From: Desulfovirgula sp.
Lineage (GTDB): Bacteria > Bacillota > Desulfotomaculia > Desulfotomaculales > Nap2-2B
Length of the DNA stretch: 64,000 nt
Assembly: GCA_020725585.1 (NCBI GenBank)
Contig: DYES01000028.1
Span: forward strand, 1-64,000
Direction: 5' to 3'
Shown: positions 26,499-35,989 of the stretch, one piece after another
Layout: the number at the start of each line of letters is the position of its first letter
Position numbering within the stretch: position 1 is the first letter of the stretch
Translations under genes and position numbers: made by a program
Notes under the pieces: model-generated
Told to the model about the DNA's origin: nothing
Seen by the model: only the letters and a program-made list of their open reading frames with translations
The model's database searches: none

Positions 26499-27527
26499 TC
26501 AACCTTTCAAGCCGCCGGAAGTTGTTTTGAGCTCCTGGTCGGCCGGCAATCTCTTATCCTCTTCTTCCCGGACCGCCTCCCGGTACCGCTGGGCCGGCCA
26601 GAGCCCCGCGGGCCGGAAAATCATCATCAGGATCATGGCCAGGCCGAAAACCAGCATCCTGGCTTTCACAAAACCGCGGAAAAGCTCGGGCAAAACGAAC
26701 ATGCCCAGGGCGCCTACCATGATGCCCGGAATCGAGCCGGGGCCGCCGAGGACGACGATGCAAAACATTACCACCGATTCCCAGAAGCTAAAGCTTTCCG
26801 GGGCGATGACCGTCATCTTGCTGGCGTAGATGTTTCCGGCCACGCCCGCCAGGCCGGCGCCCAGCATAAAGGCCAAAAGCTTTAAGCGGTTGACGTCGAT
26901 ACCCATGGCGGCAGCAGCCAGCTCATCTTCGCGGATATAGTTCCAGGCCCGCCCAATCCGGGAGTTTTCCAGTCTCTTCAGGGCAAAGATGGTAAGCAGC
27001 ACTAAAAACCAGATTAAAAAGTAGTAATGCAGGGGCTGGTAAACGCGGAATCCAAAGAGCTCCGGGCGGGCGATGCCCATGATCCCGTTGGGCCCCCCGG
27101 TGAGCCCGAAGGGGTCGTTGTTGAGCGTAATGCGTACGATTTCCCCAAAACCGATGGTAACGATGCACAGGTAATCGCCGCGCAGGTGCAAAATGGGCCT
27201 GCTCACCACGTACCCCACAAAAGCCGCCAGAATGGCGCTGACCGGCAGCAGCAAAAGGACGGGCACGTGGAACCTGGTGCTCAGGATGGCCGTGGTATAG
27301 GCGCCCACGGCGTAAAAAGCGGCGTGCCCCAGGTTAAACAGGCCGACGTAACCCACAATGATGTTCAGGCTCAACCCCAACAGAACGTAAATGCCGAAAA
27401 AATTGGCCACGTCCAGCCAGTAGGCGTTGGCCACCAGCGGGTAAATCAGCGCCCCCGCCCCCAGGGCCAGGTAAAGGTACCATAACTTGTTCGGTTTGCG
27501 TGGATTGGCAAGCAATTTAACCTTCAC
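26499..27527 (-). CDS. livM: Branched-chain amino acid ABC transporter permease
   Basis: GLSLNIIVGYVGLFNLGHAAFYAVGAY; LRGDYLCIVTIGFGEIVRI. Confidence 0.93.
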   Translation of the reverse strand: MKVKLLANPRKPNKLWYLYLALGAGALIYPLVANAYWLDVANFFGIYVLLGLSLNIIVGYVGLFNLGHAAFYAVGAYTTAILSTRFHVPVLLLLPVSAILAAFVGYVVSRPILHLRGDYLCIVTIGFGEIVRITLNNDPFGLTGGPNGIMGIARPELFGFRVYQPLHYYFLIWFLVLLTIFALKRLENSRIGRAWNYIREDELAAAAMGIDVNRLKLLAFMLGAGLAGVAGNIYASKMTVIAPESFSFWESVVMFCIVVLGGPGSIPGIMVGALGMFVLPELFRGFVKARMLVFGLAMILMMIFRPAGLWPAQRYREAVREEEDKRLPADQELKTTSGGLKG

Positions 27528-27559
27528 TCCTTCGGCCGGAAGATGATGTCTTTGCCCTC

Positions 27560-28468
27560 TTAAACCTTCTCCGCCACCCGCTCACCCAGAAGGCCCGTGG
27601 GTCGCAGGATCAGGATGAGGATGAGGATTAAAAAGGAGATGGCATCCTTCCAGGCCGCCGAAACGTACCCGGCCCCGATGGTTTCAAAAACGCCCAGCAA
27701 AAGCCCCCCGACCATGGCCCCGGGGATGTTTCCGATGCCCCCCAGGATGGCCGCCGTAAAGGCCCGCAAACCGTAGGCCCAACCCATGGTGAAGTTGATC
27801 TGCCGGTAGTAAAGGCCCACCATGATCCCGGCGATGGCGCCCAAAGCGGGGCCGATGATGAAAACCAGGGCGATAATGCGGTCCACGTTGATGCCCATCA
27901 GCCGGGCAGTGTCATGATCAAGGGAGCAGGCGCGCATGGCGGCGCCCAGCCTGGTTTTTTGCACCAGCAGGTAAAGGGCGGCCATTAAGGAAAGGGAAAG
28001 AAAGAGAATCAGCACGCGCATCAAACCAATGTTAACCCCGCCGATGTTCCAGTTGATATTGGGGACCAGGTTCTCGGGAAAGACCAGGTAGCCGCCGCCG
28101 TAAATGAGCATAATGGCGTTTTGCAGGAAAATGGATGCACCCAGGGCGGAAACGAGCGGCGCCAGCCGGGTGGACCGCCTTAAGGGGCGATAAGCGGTCC
28201 TCTCTAAAAGCACGCCCAGGATGGCCACCAGGCAGGCAACGAAAAGAAAAACGATCAGCAGGCCCACCATTGGGCTGGGGATGATATTCATCAGGCCAAC
28301 CGAAACAATCAGGGTGAAGGCAAGAAAAGAGCCGATCATGAAAAGCTCGCCGTGCGCGAAGTTAATCATCTTGAGGATGCCGTAGACCATGGTGTAACCC
28401 AGGGCCACCAGGGCGTAAATGGAACCGATGGTGAGGCCGTTGACCAACTGCTGAAAAAACTGCTGCAC
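27560..28468 (-). CDS. livH: Branched-chain amino acid ABC transporter permease
   Basis: VNGLTIGSIYALVALGYTMVYGILKMINFAHGELFMIGSF; start set at GTG (VQQFFQQ). Confidence 0.93.
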   Translation of the reverse strand: MQQFFQQLVNGLTIGSIYALVALGYTMVYGILKMINFAHGELFMIGSFLAFTLIVSVGLMNIIPSPMVGLLIVFLFVACLVAILGVLLERTAYRPLRRSTRLAPLVSALGASIFLQNAIMLIYGGGYLVFPENLVPNINWNIGGVNIGLMRVLILFLSLSLMAALYLLVQKTRLGAAMRACSLDHDTARLMGINVDRIIALVFIIGPALGAIAGIMVGLYYRQINFTMGWAYGLRAFTAAILGGIGNIPGAMVGGLLLGVFETIGAGYVSAAWKDAISFLILILILILRPTGLLGERVAEKV

Positions 28469-28620
28469 GAAAAAACCTCCTATCGGAAGATTCTTTTTCC
28501 AGGCACACCGCTCAAAACGCCGGACGGAAGGGAGCCCTTTTTTCAAAAAGGCTCCCCCCTTCTCCTTCCGGCGGCTTAAAGCCTTTTAAGTCCGGGTCGC
28601 GAAGGCTGCTTTTTTTAAAG

Positions 28621-29778
28621 CTATTTTTTGTAGAGGACGAATTCTCCCTTTTCGTCAATCACGTATGCGGTGTGCCCGGCGCCCTTGCGGTCGCCCTTCT
28701 CGTCGTAGTTAATGGGACCGGTGATCCCCGGAAAATCTTTCAACTGGGTATGCAGGTATTCTGCCAGCTTAACCGGGTCGGTGGACTTGGTTTTTTCGAT
28801 TGCCTCCACCACCAGGCGGAAGGCGTCGGCCTCGGTAAGCGTCCAGATGCTCTCCGGATCTTTGCCGTACTTGGCTTTGTAGTCCGCGATAAACTGCTTT
28901 GCCTCATTGTAGGGGAGGTCCTTAGGCATCGGGAGCGTGGTGATGATGGCGCCCTTGGCCGCCTGCACGCCGGCGTTCTTCACAAAGTCGGGGTTGTTGT
29001 TGGCGTCGCCGGCCATGAAGATGGCCTTGATGCCCAGCTCCCGGGCCTGGCGAACCAGCAGGCCGCCTTCCGAGAAGTAGCCGGTGAAGTAGATGACCTC
29101 GGGATCGAGGCTTTTTACTTTGGTGAGCGTGGAGGTGAAGTCTTTTTCCTTGGGGGTGATGGCGTCGTTAAAGACCACCGTCGCACCCTTTTCCTCCAGG
29201 TACTTCTTGGTCCAGTCGGCCAGGCCTTTCGCGTAGGTGGTGTTATCGTGAATCAAAGCCACTTTTTTCTTCCCCAGGGTGCCGGTGATGAAATCCGCGG
29301 CAAAAAGACCCTGGCGGTCATCCAAAAAGCAGGTGCGGAAGAACAGCTTATACCCTTTTTCGGTCAGCTTGGTGGCCGTGGAGGAAGGAGTGATGTGGAG
29401 AATCTTGGCTTCGTTGTAGATGCCGGAGGCCGGCTCCGTAGCCGATGAATTGTAGGCCCCGAGAACGGCAATCACTTTGCTGGAAACCATTTTTTGGGCG
29501 ACCAGCGAAGCTTCCTTGGGATCACCCTTGTCGTCACCCTGGATGATTTCGATCTTTTTCCCCAGGAGTCCGCCCTTGGCGTTGACCTGCTCGGCCAAGA
29601 GGGTGACGGCGTTCACAAAGCCCTGCCCCTCCAGGGCCCAGTCGCCGGAAATGGGCCCTTGCACGCCGATTTTGATGGTCTCTTCAGCTTTCGGAGCCTG
29701 CTGCTGGCTCTGGCCGCAGCTGGCCACCAACAGGGCCAGGACAAGGACCAAACCGATGGTCAATAATTTTTTCATCAT
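28621..29778 (-). CDS. livK: Branched-chain amino acid ABC transporter substrate-binding protein (lipoprotein)
   Basis: Lipobox LLVASCGQ; IKIGVQGPISGDWALEGQGFVNAVTLLAEQVNAKGGLLGKKIEIIQGDDKGDPKEA. Confidence 0.93.
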   Translation of the reverse strand: MMKKLLTIGLVLVLALLVASCGQSQQQAPKAEETIKIGVQGPISGDWALEGQGFVNAVTLLAEQVNAKGGLLGKKIEIIQGDDKGDPKEASLVAQKMVSSKVIAVLGAYNSSATEPASGIYNEAKILHITPSSTATKLTEKGYKLFFRTCFLDDRQGLFAADFITGTLGKKKVALIHDNTTYAKGLADWTKKYLEEKGATVVFNDAITPKEKDFTSTLTKVKSLDPEVIYFTGYFSEGGLLVRQARELGIKAIFMAGDANNNPDFVKNAGVQAAKGAIITTLPMPKDLPYNEAKQFIADYKAKYGKDPESIWTLTEADAFRLVVEAIEKTKSTDPVKLAEYLHTQLKDFPGITGPINYDEKGDRKGAGHTAYVIDEKGEFVLYKK

Positions 29779-29920
29779 CCAACCCTTTCCCCTTTCTTTT
29801 TGTTTTCTTCAGAAAAGCCTTAGAAATCTCTTTTGTCCTCCCTTTCAGGCTAAAAACAACAATGCTCTTTTTGAATGAAAATCACCAGTAATGAGCGTAC
29901 ATTGCGCACCTGCCTTGTTC

Positions 29921-30010
29921 GCTCCGAAACCCACCCCCCCCCTTGACGATAAAGTTTTCTTTTCCCGGCCTGCCCTTTCCCGAACCTTACGAACTTACCT
30001 GTTTCGGAGC
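29921..30010 (-). promoter_or_regulatory. Possible structured 5' leader of the liv operon (10-bp closing stem)
   Basis: GCTCCGAAAC (29921-29930) / GTTTCGGAGC (30001-30010) perfect pairing upstream of livK. Confidence 0.4.
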
Positions 30011-30182
30011 CGTGGCGAAACGTTTGGTCTGACCATGGAAAGGACATGGTTTGACACCATTCACCTGATTAAGATTCTATATTTTTACGTTTTTTCCTGC
30101 CGGCTTTCCAAAATTATTTTTAAAAATATTTCTTCTGTCTATAAATCCCGTATAAATCTCGTTTTTTCGATACTCAAAAGAA

Positions 30183-30216
30183 AAAAGCAACCTCCTCCCG
30201 ATGGATGGGGCTGCCT
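30183..30216 (-). terminator. Probable terminator downstream of the PRC-barrel gene
   Basis: GGCAGCCCC...GGAGGTTGC hairpin with TTTTTT on the - strand. Confidence 0.5.
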
Positions 30217-30281
30217 TCTTTGCGAAGAGCGGCCGCAAAGGCTTTCGCTGCCGGGCCGGGCTTAAAGACACTTGCAGCAGA

Positions 30282-30320
30282 CTGGGCGAACAGCAGGTAA
30301 GGTTTGACTTAAGGCAAGGC
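30282..30320. repeat. Dispersed repeat copy B
   Basis: CTGGGCGAACAGCAGGTAAGGTTTGACTTAAGGCAAGGC, similar to copies near 24091, 44647 and 50280. Confidence 0.7.
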
Positions 30321-30333
30321 GGTCACCAAAAAA

Positions 30334-30588
30334 TTACCGGTTGATCTCGGTAACGTCCCGGAGGTCAATAAGAATAACGTCCACGCCGATTTTTTTAATT
30401 TTTTCCCAGGGCACGACGATTTCCTCTTCGCGGCCAAAAAGGGATAAAAACTTCCCCGCTCCGGGTAAAATAATGGCGCTGATCCGCCCCTGTTCCAAAT
30501 CGATATCGATGTCCTTAATGGGCCCCAACCTGCGCCCATCGGCAATATTGACCACTTCCCGCATGCGCAGGTCCGATATTTTCACCAC
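30334..30588 (-). CDS. YlmC/YmxH family PRC-barrel sporulation protein
   Basis: MVKISDLRMREVVNIADGRRLGPIKDIDIDLEQGRISAIILPG...VPWEKIKKIGVDVILID. Confidence 0.9.
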   Translation of the reverse strand: MVKISDLRMREVVNIADGRRLGPIKDIDIDLEQGRISAIILPGAGKFLSLFGREEEIVVPWEKIKKIGVDVILIDLRDVTEINR

Positions 30589-30794
30589 ATTCCCCGCCCC
30601 CCTGTTTTTACCCGCCAGATCAGGCAGGCGCCGAAACCATTTTAAAAATAATTGGGCAAGCGCTTAGATCAGGAACTTGCGCTGCTTATAAAGAAATATA
30701 TGTGGGCAAGAGGAATAAAAATGCCGGGTTTTTAAAAGGGAAAATTCTTTCCCCAACGAAGTAAATTTATAATAAAGAGGAGGCGGAAATATTC

Positions 30795-31712
30795 TTGCCT
30801 AAGCAATGGAAGGGTTTTCTTTGCGTTGTGGGGGCCGCTTTTTTATGGGCGCTGGCCGGAAATGTGGCCAAATACCTGTTCAACCAGCGGGTCAACCCCG
30901 TCGATCTGGCCCAGGTGCGCCTTTTTCTTTCTTTTTTGACTCTGGCCCTTTACCTGGCTTTTTTCCGGCGCTCCCTGCTCAAGGTCGCCCGCAAGCATTA
31001 CCTTTCTTTGACCATCTTCGGGGTTTTTGGCGTGACCGCCGTCCAGATCACGTACCTGGTGGCGATCAGCCAAACCAACGTCGCCACCGCCATTTTCCTG
31101 CAATACCTGGCGCCCGTGCTGGTGATGTGCTATGGCCTTTTCGGAAAAGTAGAAAAATTAACCGCCATGAACACTCTGGCGCTGTTCTGCTCCGTCCTCG
31201 GCGGATTTTTAATGGTCAAGGGGGCCCCCGGGGGCGGCCTGGCGGTGAGCCCGGGGGGCCTGCTGGCCGGCCTTTTTTCCGCGCTGGCCCTTGCCTTTTA
31301 TACCGTTTACAGCAAAAAATGGCTGGCCGTCTATTCCTCCTGGACGCTCTTGCTCTGGGGTTTCGGGACCGGGAGCGCTCTTTTTTGCCTGTACCGCCTG
31401 CCCTGGGTAACTTTTTTTAGCTACGGCCCGCAGGAATGGCTTTTCTTTCTTTATATAGCTATTTTCTCTTCGGTCATTCCCTTTGGCCTGTACATCAAAG
31501 GACTGGGATACTTGAGCGCGGTCAAGGCCAACCTCACCAGTACCTTAGAGCCGATGCTGGCCAGCCTTTTAGCCTACCTTTTGCTGGCGGAAACGCTCAC
31601 CGCCTGGCAGCTAGCCGGAGGCGCCCTGATTTTAGGCGGCGTGATCCTCATTCAGCTGGCCGGCGCCCCCAAAGTCGACCCGGCAGGCGCGGCCGTAAAA
31701 TTGAAAAGTTAA
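30795..31712 (+). CDS. DMT superfamily (EamA) transporter
   Basis: GAGG RBS region; EamA repeats, 10 TM. Confidence 0.88.
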   Translation: MPKQWKGFLCVVGAAFLWALAGNVAKYLFNQRVNPVDLAQVRLFLSFLTLALYLAFFRRSLLKVARKHYLSLTIFGVFGVTAVQITYLVAISQTNVATAIFLQYLAPVLVMCYGLFGKVEKLTAMNTLALFCSVLGGFLMVKGAPGGGLAVSPGGLLAGLFSALALAFYTVYSKKWLAVYSSWTLLLWGFGTGSALFCLYRLPWVTFFSYGPQEWLFFLYIAIFSSVIPFGLYIKGLGYLSAVKANLTSTLEPMLASLLAYLLLAETLTAWQLAGGALILGGVILIQLAGAPKVDPAGAAVKLKS

Positions 31713-32500
31713 AGCTCCGCAGGCAAAACAACGCGGTTGACCAGCCTGCCGACGCCCGAGACGGCCACCTCCACCACGTCCCCCGGCTGCACGGGGCCCA
31801 CGCCGGCCGGTGTGCCGGTGAGAATCACGTCTTTGGGCAAAAGGGTCATCACCCGGGAAATAAAGGCAACCAGCCGGGGCACCGGAAAGATCAGCCGGGC
31901 GGTGGAGGAATGCTGTTTACGCTCGCCGTTTAAGTACAGGGAAACCTCCCGGTCGCCCGGGTCGAGACCGGTCACGATATAGGGGCCCAGAGGAAGGAAG
32001 GTATCAAACGATTTGGCCCGGGTCCACTGCCCGTCCTTGCGCTGCAGGTCCCGGGCGGTAACGTCGTTGGCGCAGGTGTAGCCCAGAATATAGTCGAACA
32101 CTTCCTCCTCCCGCACGCACCGGGCCTTCTTTTTGATCACCACGGCCAGCTCGGCCTCGTAATCCACCTGACGGCTCATCTCCGGGTAAACGATCGGTTC
32201 CCCGGGGCCGATCACCGCAGTGGACGGCTTTAAAAACAGGACCGGCTCCTCTGGCAGGGGCAACCCCAGTTCCCGGGCGTGGTCCCTGTAGTTGAGACCC
32301 ACACATACCACCTTGCCCGGCAGGCAGGGAGCCAGGATTTCCAGCTCCGCCAGCGCCAGCCCTCCCCCGGGAGCAGAATCCGCAGGGCAAAGCTCTAAAG
32401 ACCCAAAAGGATCGCCGCAGGGGAAAACCCGGTCTCCCTCCACCACCCCGTAAAAAGTTTCTCCCTGGTAACGAAAACGACCAATCCGCACCTTAAACAC
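31709..32500 (-). CDS. Fumarylacetoacetate hydrolase family protein
   Basis: VVCVGLNYRDHARELG; FLKPSTAVIGPGEPI; VDYEAELAVVIKKKAR; GYTCANDVTARDLQ. Confidence 0.92.
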   Translation of the reverse strand: MFKVRIGRFRYQGETFYGVVEGDRVFPCGDPFGSLELCPADSAPGGGLALAELEILAPCLPGKVVCVGLNYRDHARELGLPLPEEPVLFLKPSTAVIGPGEPIVYPEMSRQVDYEAELAVVIKKKARCVREEEVFDYILGYTCANDVTARDLQRKDGQWTRAKSFDTFLPLGPYIVTGLDPGDREVSLYLNGERKQHSSTARLIFPVPRLVAFISRVMTLLPKDVILTGTPAGVGPVQPGDVVEVAVSGVGRLVNRVVLPAEL

Positions 32501-32534
32501 GCCTCCTGACAAAATAATCTTTTTTCCAGGCTTT

Positions 32535-33476
32535 TTAAGCACCACTCGCCCTGGCCCCCGGCGTTTGAGCCTTGTCTTGTTCTCGCGTTAAGACAACCAA
32601 AACAGAACCCGACAAAACAGCGAGGCCGCCGACTGCTTGCAGCCAGGTTAAGCGTTCCGAAAAAAGCAAAGCGGAAAAAACAATGGTGACCAGGGGCTCC
32701 ATCATGCTCAAGACGGATGCCCTGGTAGAACCGATTATTTCCAGGCCCCGGAAGAAAGTAAGCACGGAAATAACCGTGGAAAAGAAAGCGAGCCCCCCGA
32801 TCGGCAGCCACGCACGCGCTTGAAAATCAAAGGCGATGTTCCCCGTGAACAGGCTGATAAAAAACAGGGATACCGACGCAAACAAAATCACAAAAGCGCT
32901 GGTGATGACCGGCGTCAGCTGCTTTACCACCCTGTTTCCAAGGGTGATATAGCAGGCATAGGTAACGGCCGTGGTAAAGGCCAAAAATGCCCCCAAAAAA
33001 TTTAACGCGCGAAAGGAGGCGCCCAACACCAGCGTCAGGCCGAAAAAGGAAAGCGCGACGGAGAAAAGGATTTGCCTGGTTAATAATTCTTTATCCAGGA
33101 AAACAGAGAGAAGGGCCACGAAAACAGGGTAAGTGTAAAGCAATAAAACGGCCAGGGAGGCCGGAATGTATTTCACCGACGAAAAGTAAGCGGTGGAAAG
33201 AAGGGGATAAAATACACCGCCGAGAAGAAACAGAGGAAATAAATAGGTCCGGGCGAGCTTAATCTTTTTTAACTTAAGAAAAAGATAGAGAAAGAGAAGC
33301 AAAGCGGCTAGGGCAAAACGCAGAAAAAGAAGGGTGGCTACACTCACCCCGTCCTGGTAGGCATACAAAGCAAAGACGGGCATCACCCCAAAACCCGCGG
33401 CAGACAAAACCACTAAAAATGCGCCCAGATAAAACCGGTTCAACTGGTTCGCCCCCTGTAAAAAATAAAAAAACAA
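32535..33476 (-). CDS. DMT superfamily (EamA) transporter
   Basis: 10 TM EamA pattern. Confidence 0.87.
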   Translation of the reverse strand: MFFYFLQGANQLNRFYLGAFLVVLSAAGFGVMPVFALYAYQDGVSVATLLFLRFALAALLLFLYLFLKLKKIKLARTYLFPLFLLGGVFYPLLSTAYFSSVKYIPASLAVLLLYTYPVFVALLSVFLDKELLTRQILFSVALSFFGLTLVLGASFRALNFLGAFLAFTTAVTYACYITLGNRVVKQLTPVITSAFVILFASVSLFFISLFTGNIAFDFQARAWLPIGGLAFFSTVISVLTFFRGLEIIGSTRASVLSMMEPLVTIVFSALLFSERLTWLQAVGGLAVLSGSVLVVLTREQDKAQTPGARASGA

Positions 33477-33687
33477 GACTTTTTTATCTGCTTACTAAAA
33501 AAAGATTTTATAAAAAACCCAATTATTCCTGTTTTCTAAAACAACAATGCCCTCCGCAAGCGGCAGCAACAGCGACGGCGCCGCCTTCTTCGGGCATTGC
33601 ACGATAGCCCTCCTTCGGGTGTCTTCCTTCCGGCAAATTCAAAAAAGCTAAACCGGCTCCGGCCTCCCAGCCGCTTTTAAGGCCGGC

Positions 33688-34008
33688 TTAACCTAAAAGG
33701 CTCTGCAGTTTCATGGCCAGCATCATGTCGCCTTTGATCTTTAATTTCCCGCTCATAAAAGCAGACATGGCATTTAAATTTCCGGCCACAAGGTCCTTAA
33801 AGTCGGATGACGCCATGGTGATGGTAATGCTGGGGTTTTCCGCCGTACCTTCTTTAATCTCCCCGGCCCCGTTAGAAAAAGCGATGTAGTAGTTGCCGCC
33901 GTCTTCACCCTCCAGGACAAACTGGTAGACGGCGCTGATTCCCTGCATTTCCGGGGGTTGAGCCACCTTTTCTTTCATTCCTTCGAAAACTTCTTTTAAG
34001 GTTGCCAC
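33688..34008 (-). CDS. SCP2 sterol-binding domain protein
   Basis: YYIAFSNGAGEIKEGTAENPSITITMASSDFKDLVAGNLNAMSAFMSGKLKIKGDMMLAMKLQSLL. Confidence 0.9.
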   Translation of the reverse strand: MATLKEVFEGMKEKVAQPPEMQGISAVYQFVLEGEDGGNYYIAFSNGAGEIKEGTAENPSITITMASSDFKDLVAGNLNAMSAFMSGKLKIKGDMMLAMKLQSLLG

Positions 34009-34060
34009 TTAGAATTCCTCCTTATTTTAAAAAATTTCGTTTTTAAATAATTTGTTTTAA

Positions 34061-34078
34061 TGAATGACCACTCATTCA
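34061..34078. promoter_or_regulatory. FadR(YsiA)-like TetR-family operator upstream of the SCP2 gene
   Basis: TGAATGACCACTCATTCA perfect 7-bp arms, embedded in AATGAATGA...TCATTCATT. Confidence 0.6.
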
Positions 34079-34390
34079 TTAAGCTATGCACTTATTCCTC
34101 TTTTTCTTCCTTCAGGAGCAACTAACTGCCCGGTTAAAACTTAACTAGATTATAACAATTGCGCCGCCTTCACGTCAATTATTTCTAACCTTTCTTTTTT
34201 GCTTTATTTTAGAGGACTCAAAGCAGGCGGTGAACCCCCGGCAGTGTTTTGGCGGGCCGTAAACTTTGGAGGTGGATGATATAGGCGCGGCGAAATAAAT
34301 ATAATACCACCAGGAAGAAAGGGGGAAAGATAAATAAGAAGAGCGCTTTTCTTTACCTCCCTTTTTTTCTTTTTCGCCCTCGCGCTGGGT

Positions 34391-34921
34391 GTGCAAACCA
34401 AAGCGGTGCAGGAACTGGACACATGGGCAGTAATAACCGCCGCGCAATTGCACTCGCCTGCCCTGACCGTGTTTTTCCTAACGGTCAGCTTTTTCGGGAC
34501 AAAAACTTTTCTTGTTCCTGCCTGTGCCGTGGTTACTGGCTTCCTTTTTCTCAGCCGCAACCGGCACTTTCTTGCCTTTCCCTTAACCATGCTGCTGGCC
34601 TGGTTTACTATGGAGGCTTTAAAACTTTTCTTTGCCCGCCCGCGGCCTGATTTTTGCCCCCTGCTGGCGGAAAACGGCTATAGCTTTCCCAGCGGCCACG
34701 CCTTTATGGGCACGGTCTTCTTTGGTTTTTTGGCGGGCCTGCTGCTCAGCCATGCCCCCCGCCAGCGCGTAAAACACTTCCTATTGCCCGCCACCTTCCT
34801 CTTTGTTTTTCTGCTGGGCGCAAGCCGGATTTACCTGGGCGTCCACTACCCCACGGACGTGCTGGCCGGCTGCGCAGGCGGCCTCTTCTTCCTCAGCCTG
34901 ACCAGGGCAAAGCGCAATTAA
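34391..34921 (+). CDS. PAP2 family phosphatase
   Basis: KLFFARPRPD, YSFPSGHAFMGT, ASRIYLGVHYPTDVLAG; start uncertain, frame open upstream to 34334. Confidence 0.87.
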   Translation: MQTKAVQELDTWAVITAAQLHSPALTVFFLTVSFFGTKTFLVPACAVVTGFLFLSRNRHFLAFPLTMLLAWFTMEALKLFFARPRPDFCPLLAENGYSFPSGHAFMGTVFFGFLAGLLLSHAPRQRVKHFLLPATFLFVFLLGASRIYLGVHYPTDVLAGCAGGLFFLSLTRAKRN

Positions 34922-34934
34922 AAAATAAATTCCT

Positions 34935-35765
34935 CTAATACGTAAAAGTAAAGCTGTCCAAAACCACGCTCCGCGGGCGCGATTGCAAAAATTGATTGGG
35001 CACCCAGGATTCAAAGAAAAACAAGGCGCCATTGGTGGGGTCCGCGCCGTTTAAGGCCACCTGTGCGGCGCGCCGGGCCTCCTCGCTGGGGGGGACGTTA
35101 ATCCAGCCGTTTAAAACCGGCTCAAACTGATAGGCCCCCACTTCGTCTACCTGATAAATTACTTCCCGGATGGTGTTGGGAAACAGAGGGCTCAAAACGC
35201 GGTTTAAAACCACGGCCCCCACCGCCACCTTCGTTAAAAAGGACTCCGAATCTGCCTCCGCCGTGATCAGCCTCGCCAACAAATCAAAATCCGACCTGAC
35301 GTAAGGAACGCGCCCGGCCAGCACGCCGCCCTGGCCCGCCTGGGCAGGGCCTGTCCCACCCGGGCCCGAACGGAAAGCAGGAATCGCCAGTACCTGACCG
35401 GGGTAAATAAGCGTTGAGTTTAGCCGGTTAGCCAGCATGATATCTGAATAACTGACCCCAAAAGAACGCCCGATTAAAAAGAGCGTGTCCCCCGGTTGGA
35501 CGGTATAAGAGGTATAGTGCCCCAGTTCCTGTCCTTGCGGGATATACAATTTCTGACCGGGATAAATAAGATCGCCGGCGAGGCCGTTTGTCCTCTTGAT
35601 GGCTTCCACGGAAGAGCCGTACCACTGGCTGAGCAGGTAGAGGGATTCACCGGAACTGACCGTGTGGATGGCGGCAAAAGCGCGGTACGGTAGGAAAAAA
35701 ATGAGGAATAGGCAAGAAATACCAAAGAACAAAAAACGCACAGACAACCTGCCAGATAAACGCAT
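34935..35765 (-). CDS. Spore cortex-lytic/cell wall hydrolase (SleB-type) with two LysM domains
   Basis: Two LysM repeats; DFDLLARLITAEADSESFLTKVAVGAVVLNRV (hydrolase_2); start at ATG 35765 preceded by AAGGAGG. Confidence 0.9.
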   Translation of the reverse strand: MRLSGRLSVRFLFFGISCLFLIFFLPYRAFAAIHTVSSGESLYLLSQWYGSSVEAIKRTNGLAGDLIYPGQKLYIPQGQELGHYTSYTVQPGDTLFLIGRSFGVSYSDIMLANRLNSTLIYPGQVLAIPAFRSGPGGTGPAQAGQGGVLAGRVPYVRSDFDLLARLITAEADSESFLTKVAVGAVVLNRVLSPLFPNTIREVIYQVDEVGAYQFEPVLNGWINVPPSEEARRAAQVALNGADPTNGALFFFESWVPNQFLQSRPRSVVLDSFTFTY

Positions 35766-35989
35766 TTTTCCCCTCCTTGCGGCCTCCGGGGTTAGTTGAC
35801 GGGTTCGGGATGAGGGTTCCCTACCAGGATGCGGCAACACCTGGATTCACCCCAGCGCACACCTTTCCCCCGTACCTGATTTTTTCATCAGGGATTCGGC
35901 CTTTTTTAATTACGTAACAATTATACAACTTTACCGTTTACAGAGACAAGCGGTAATATATACCATTTAAATTGCTGAATATAATAAAC

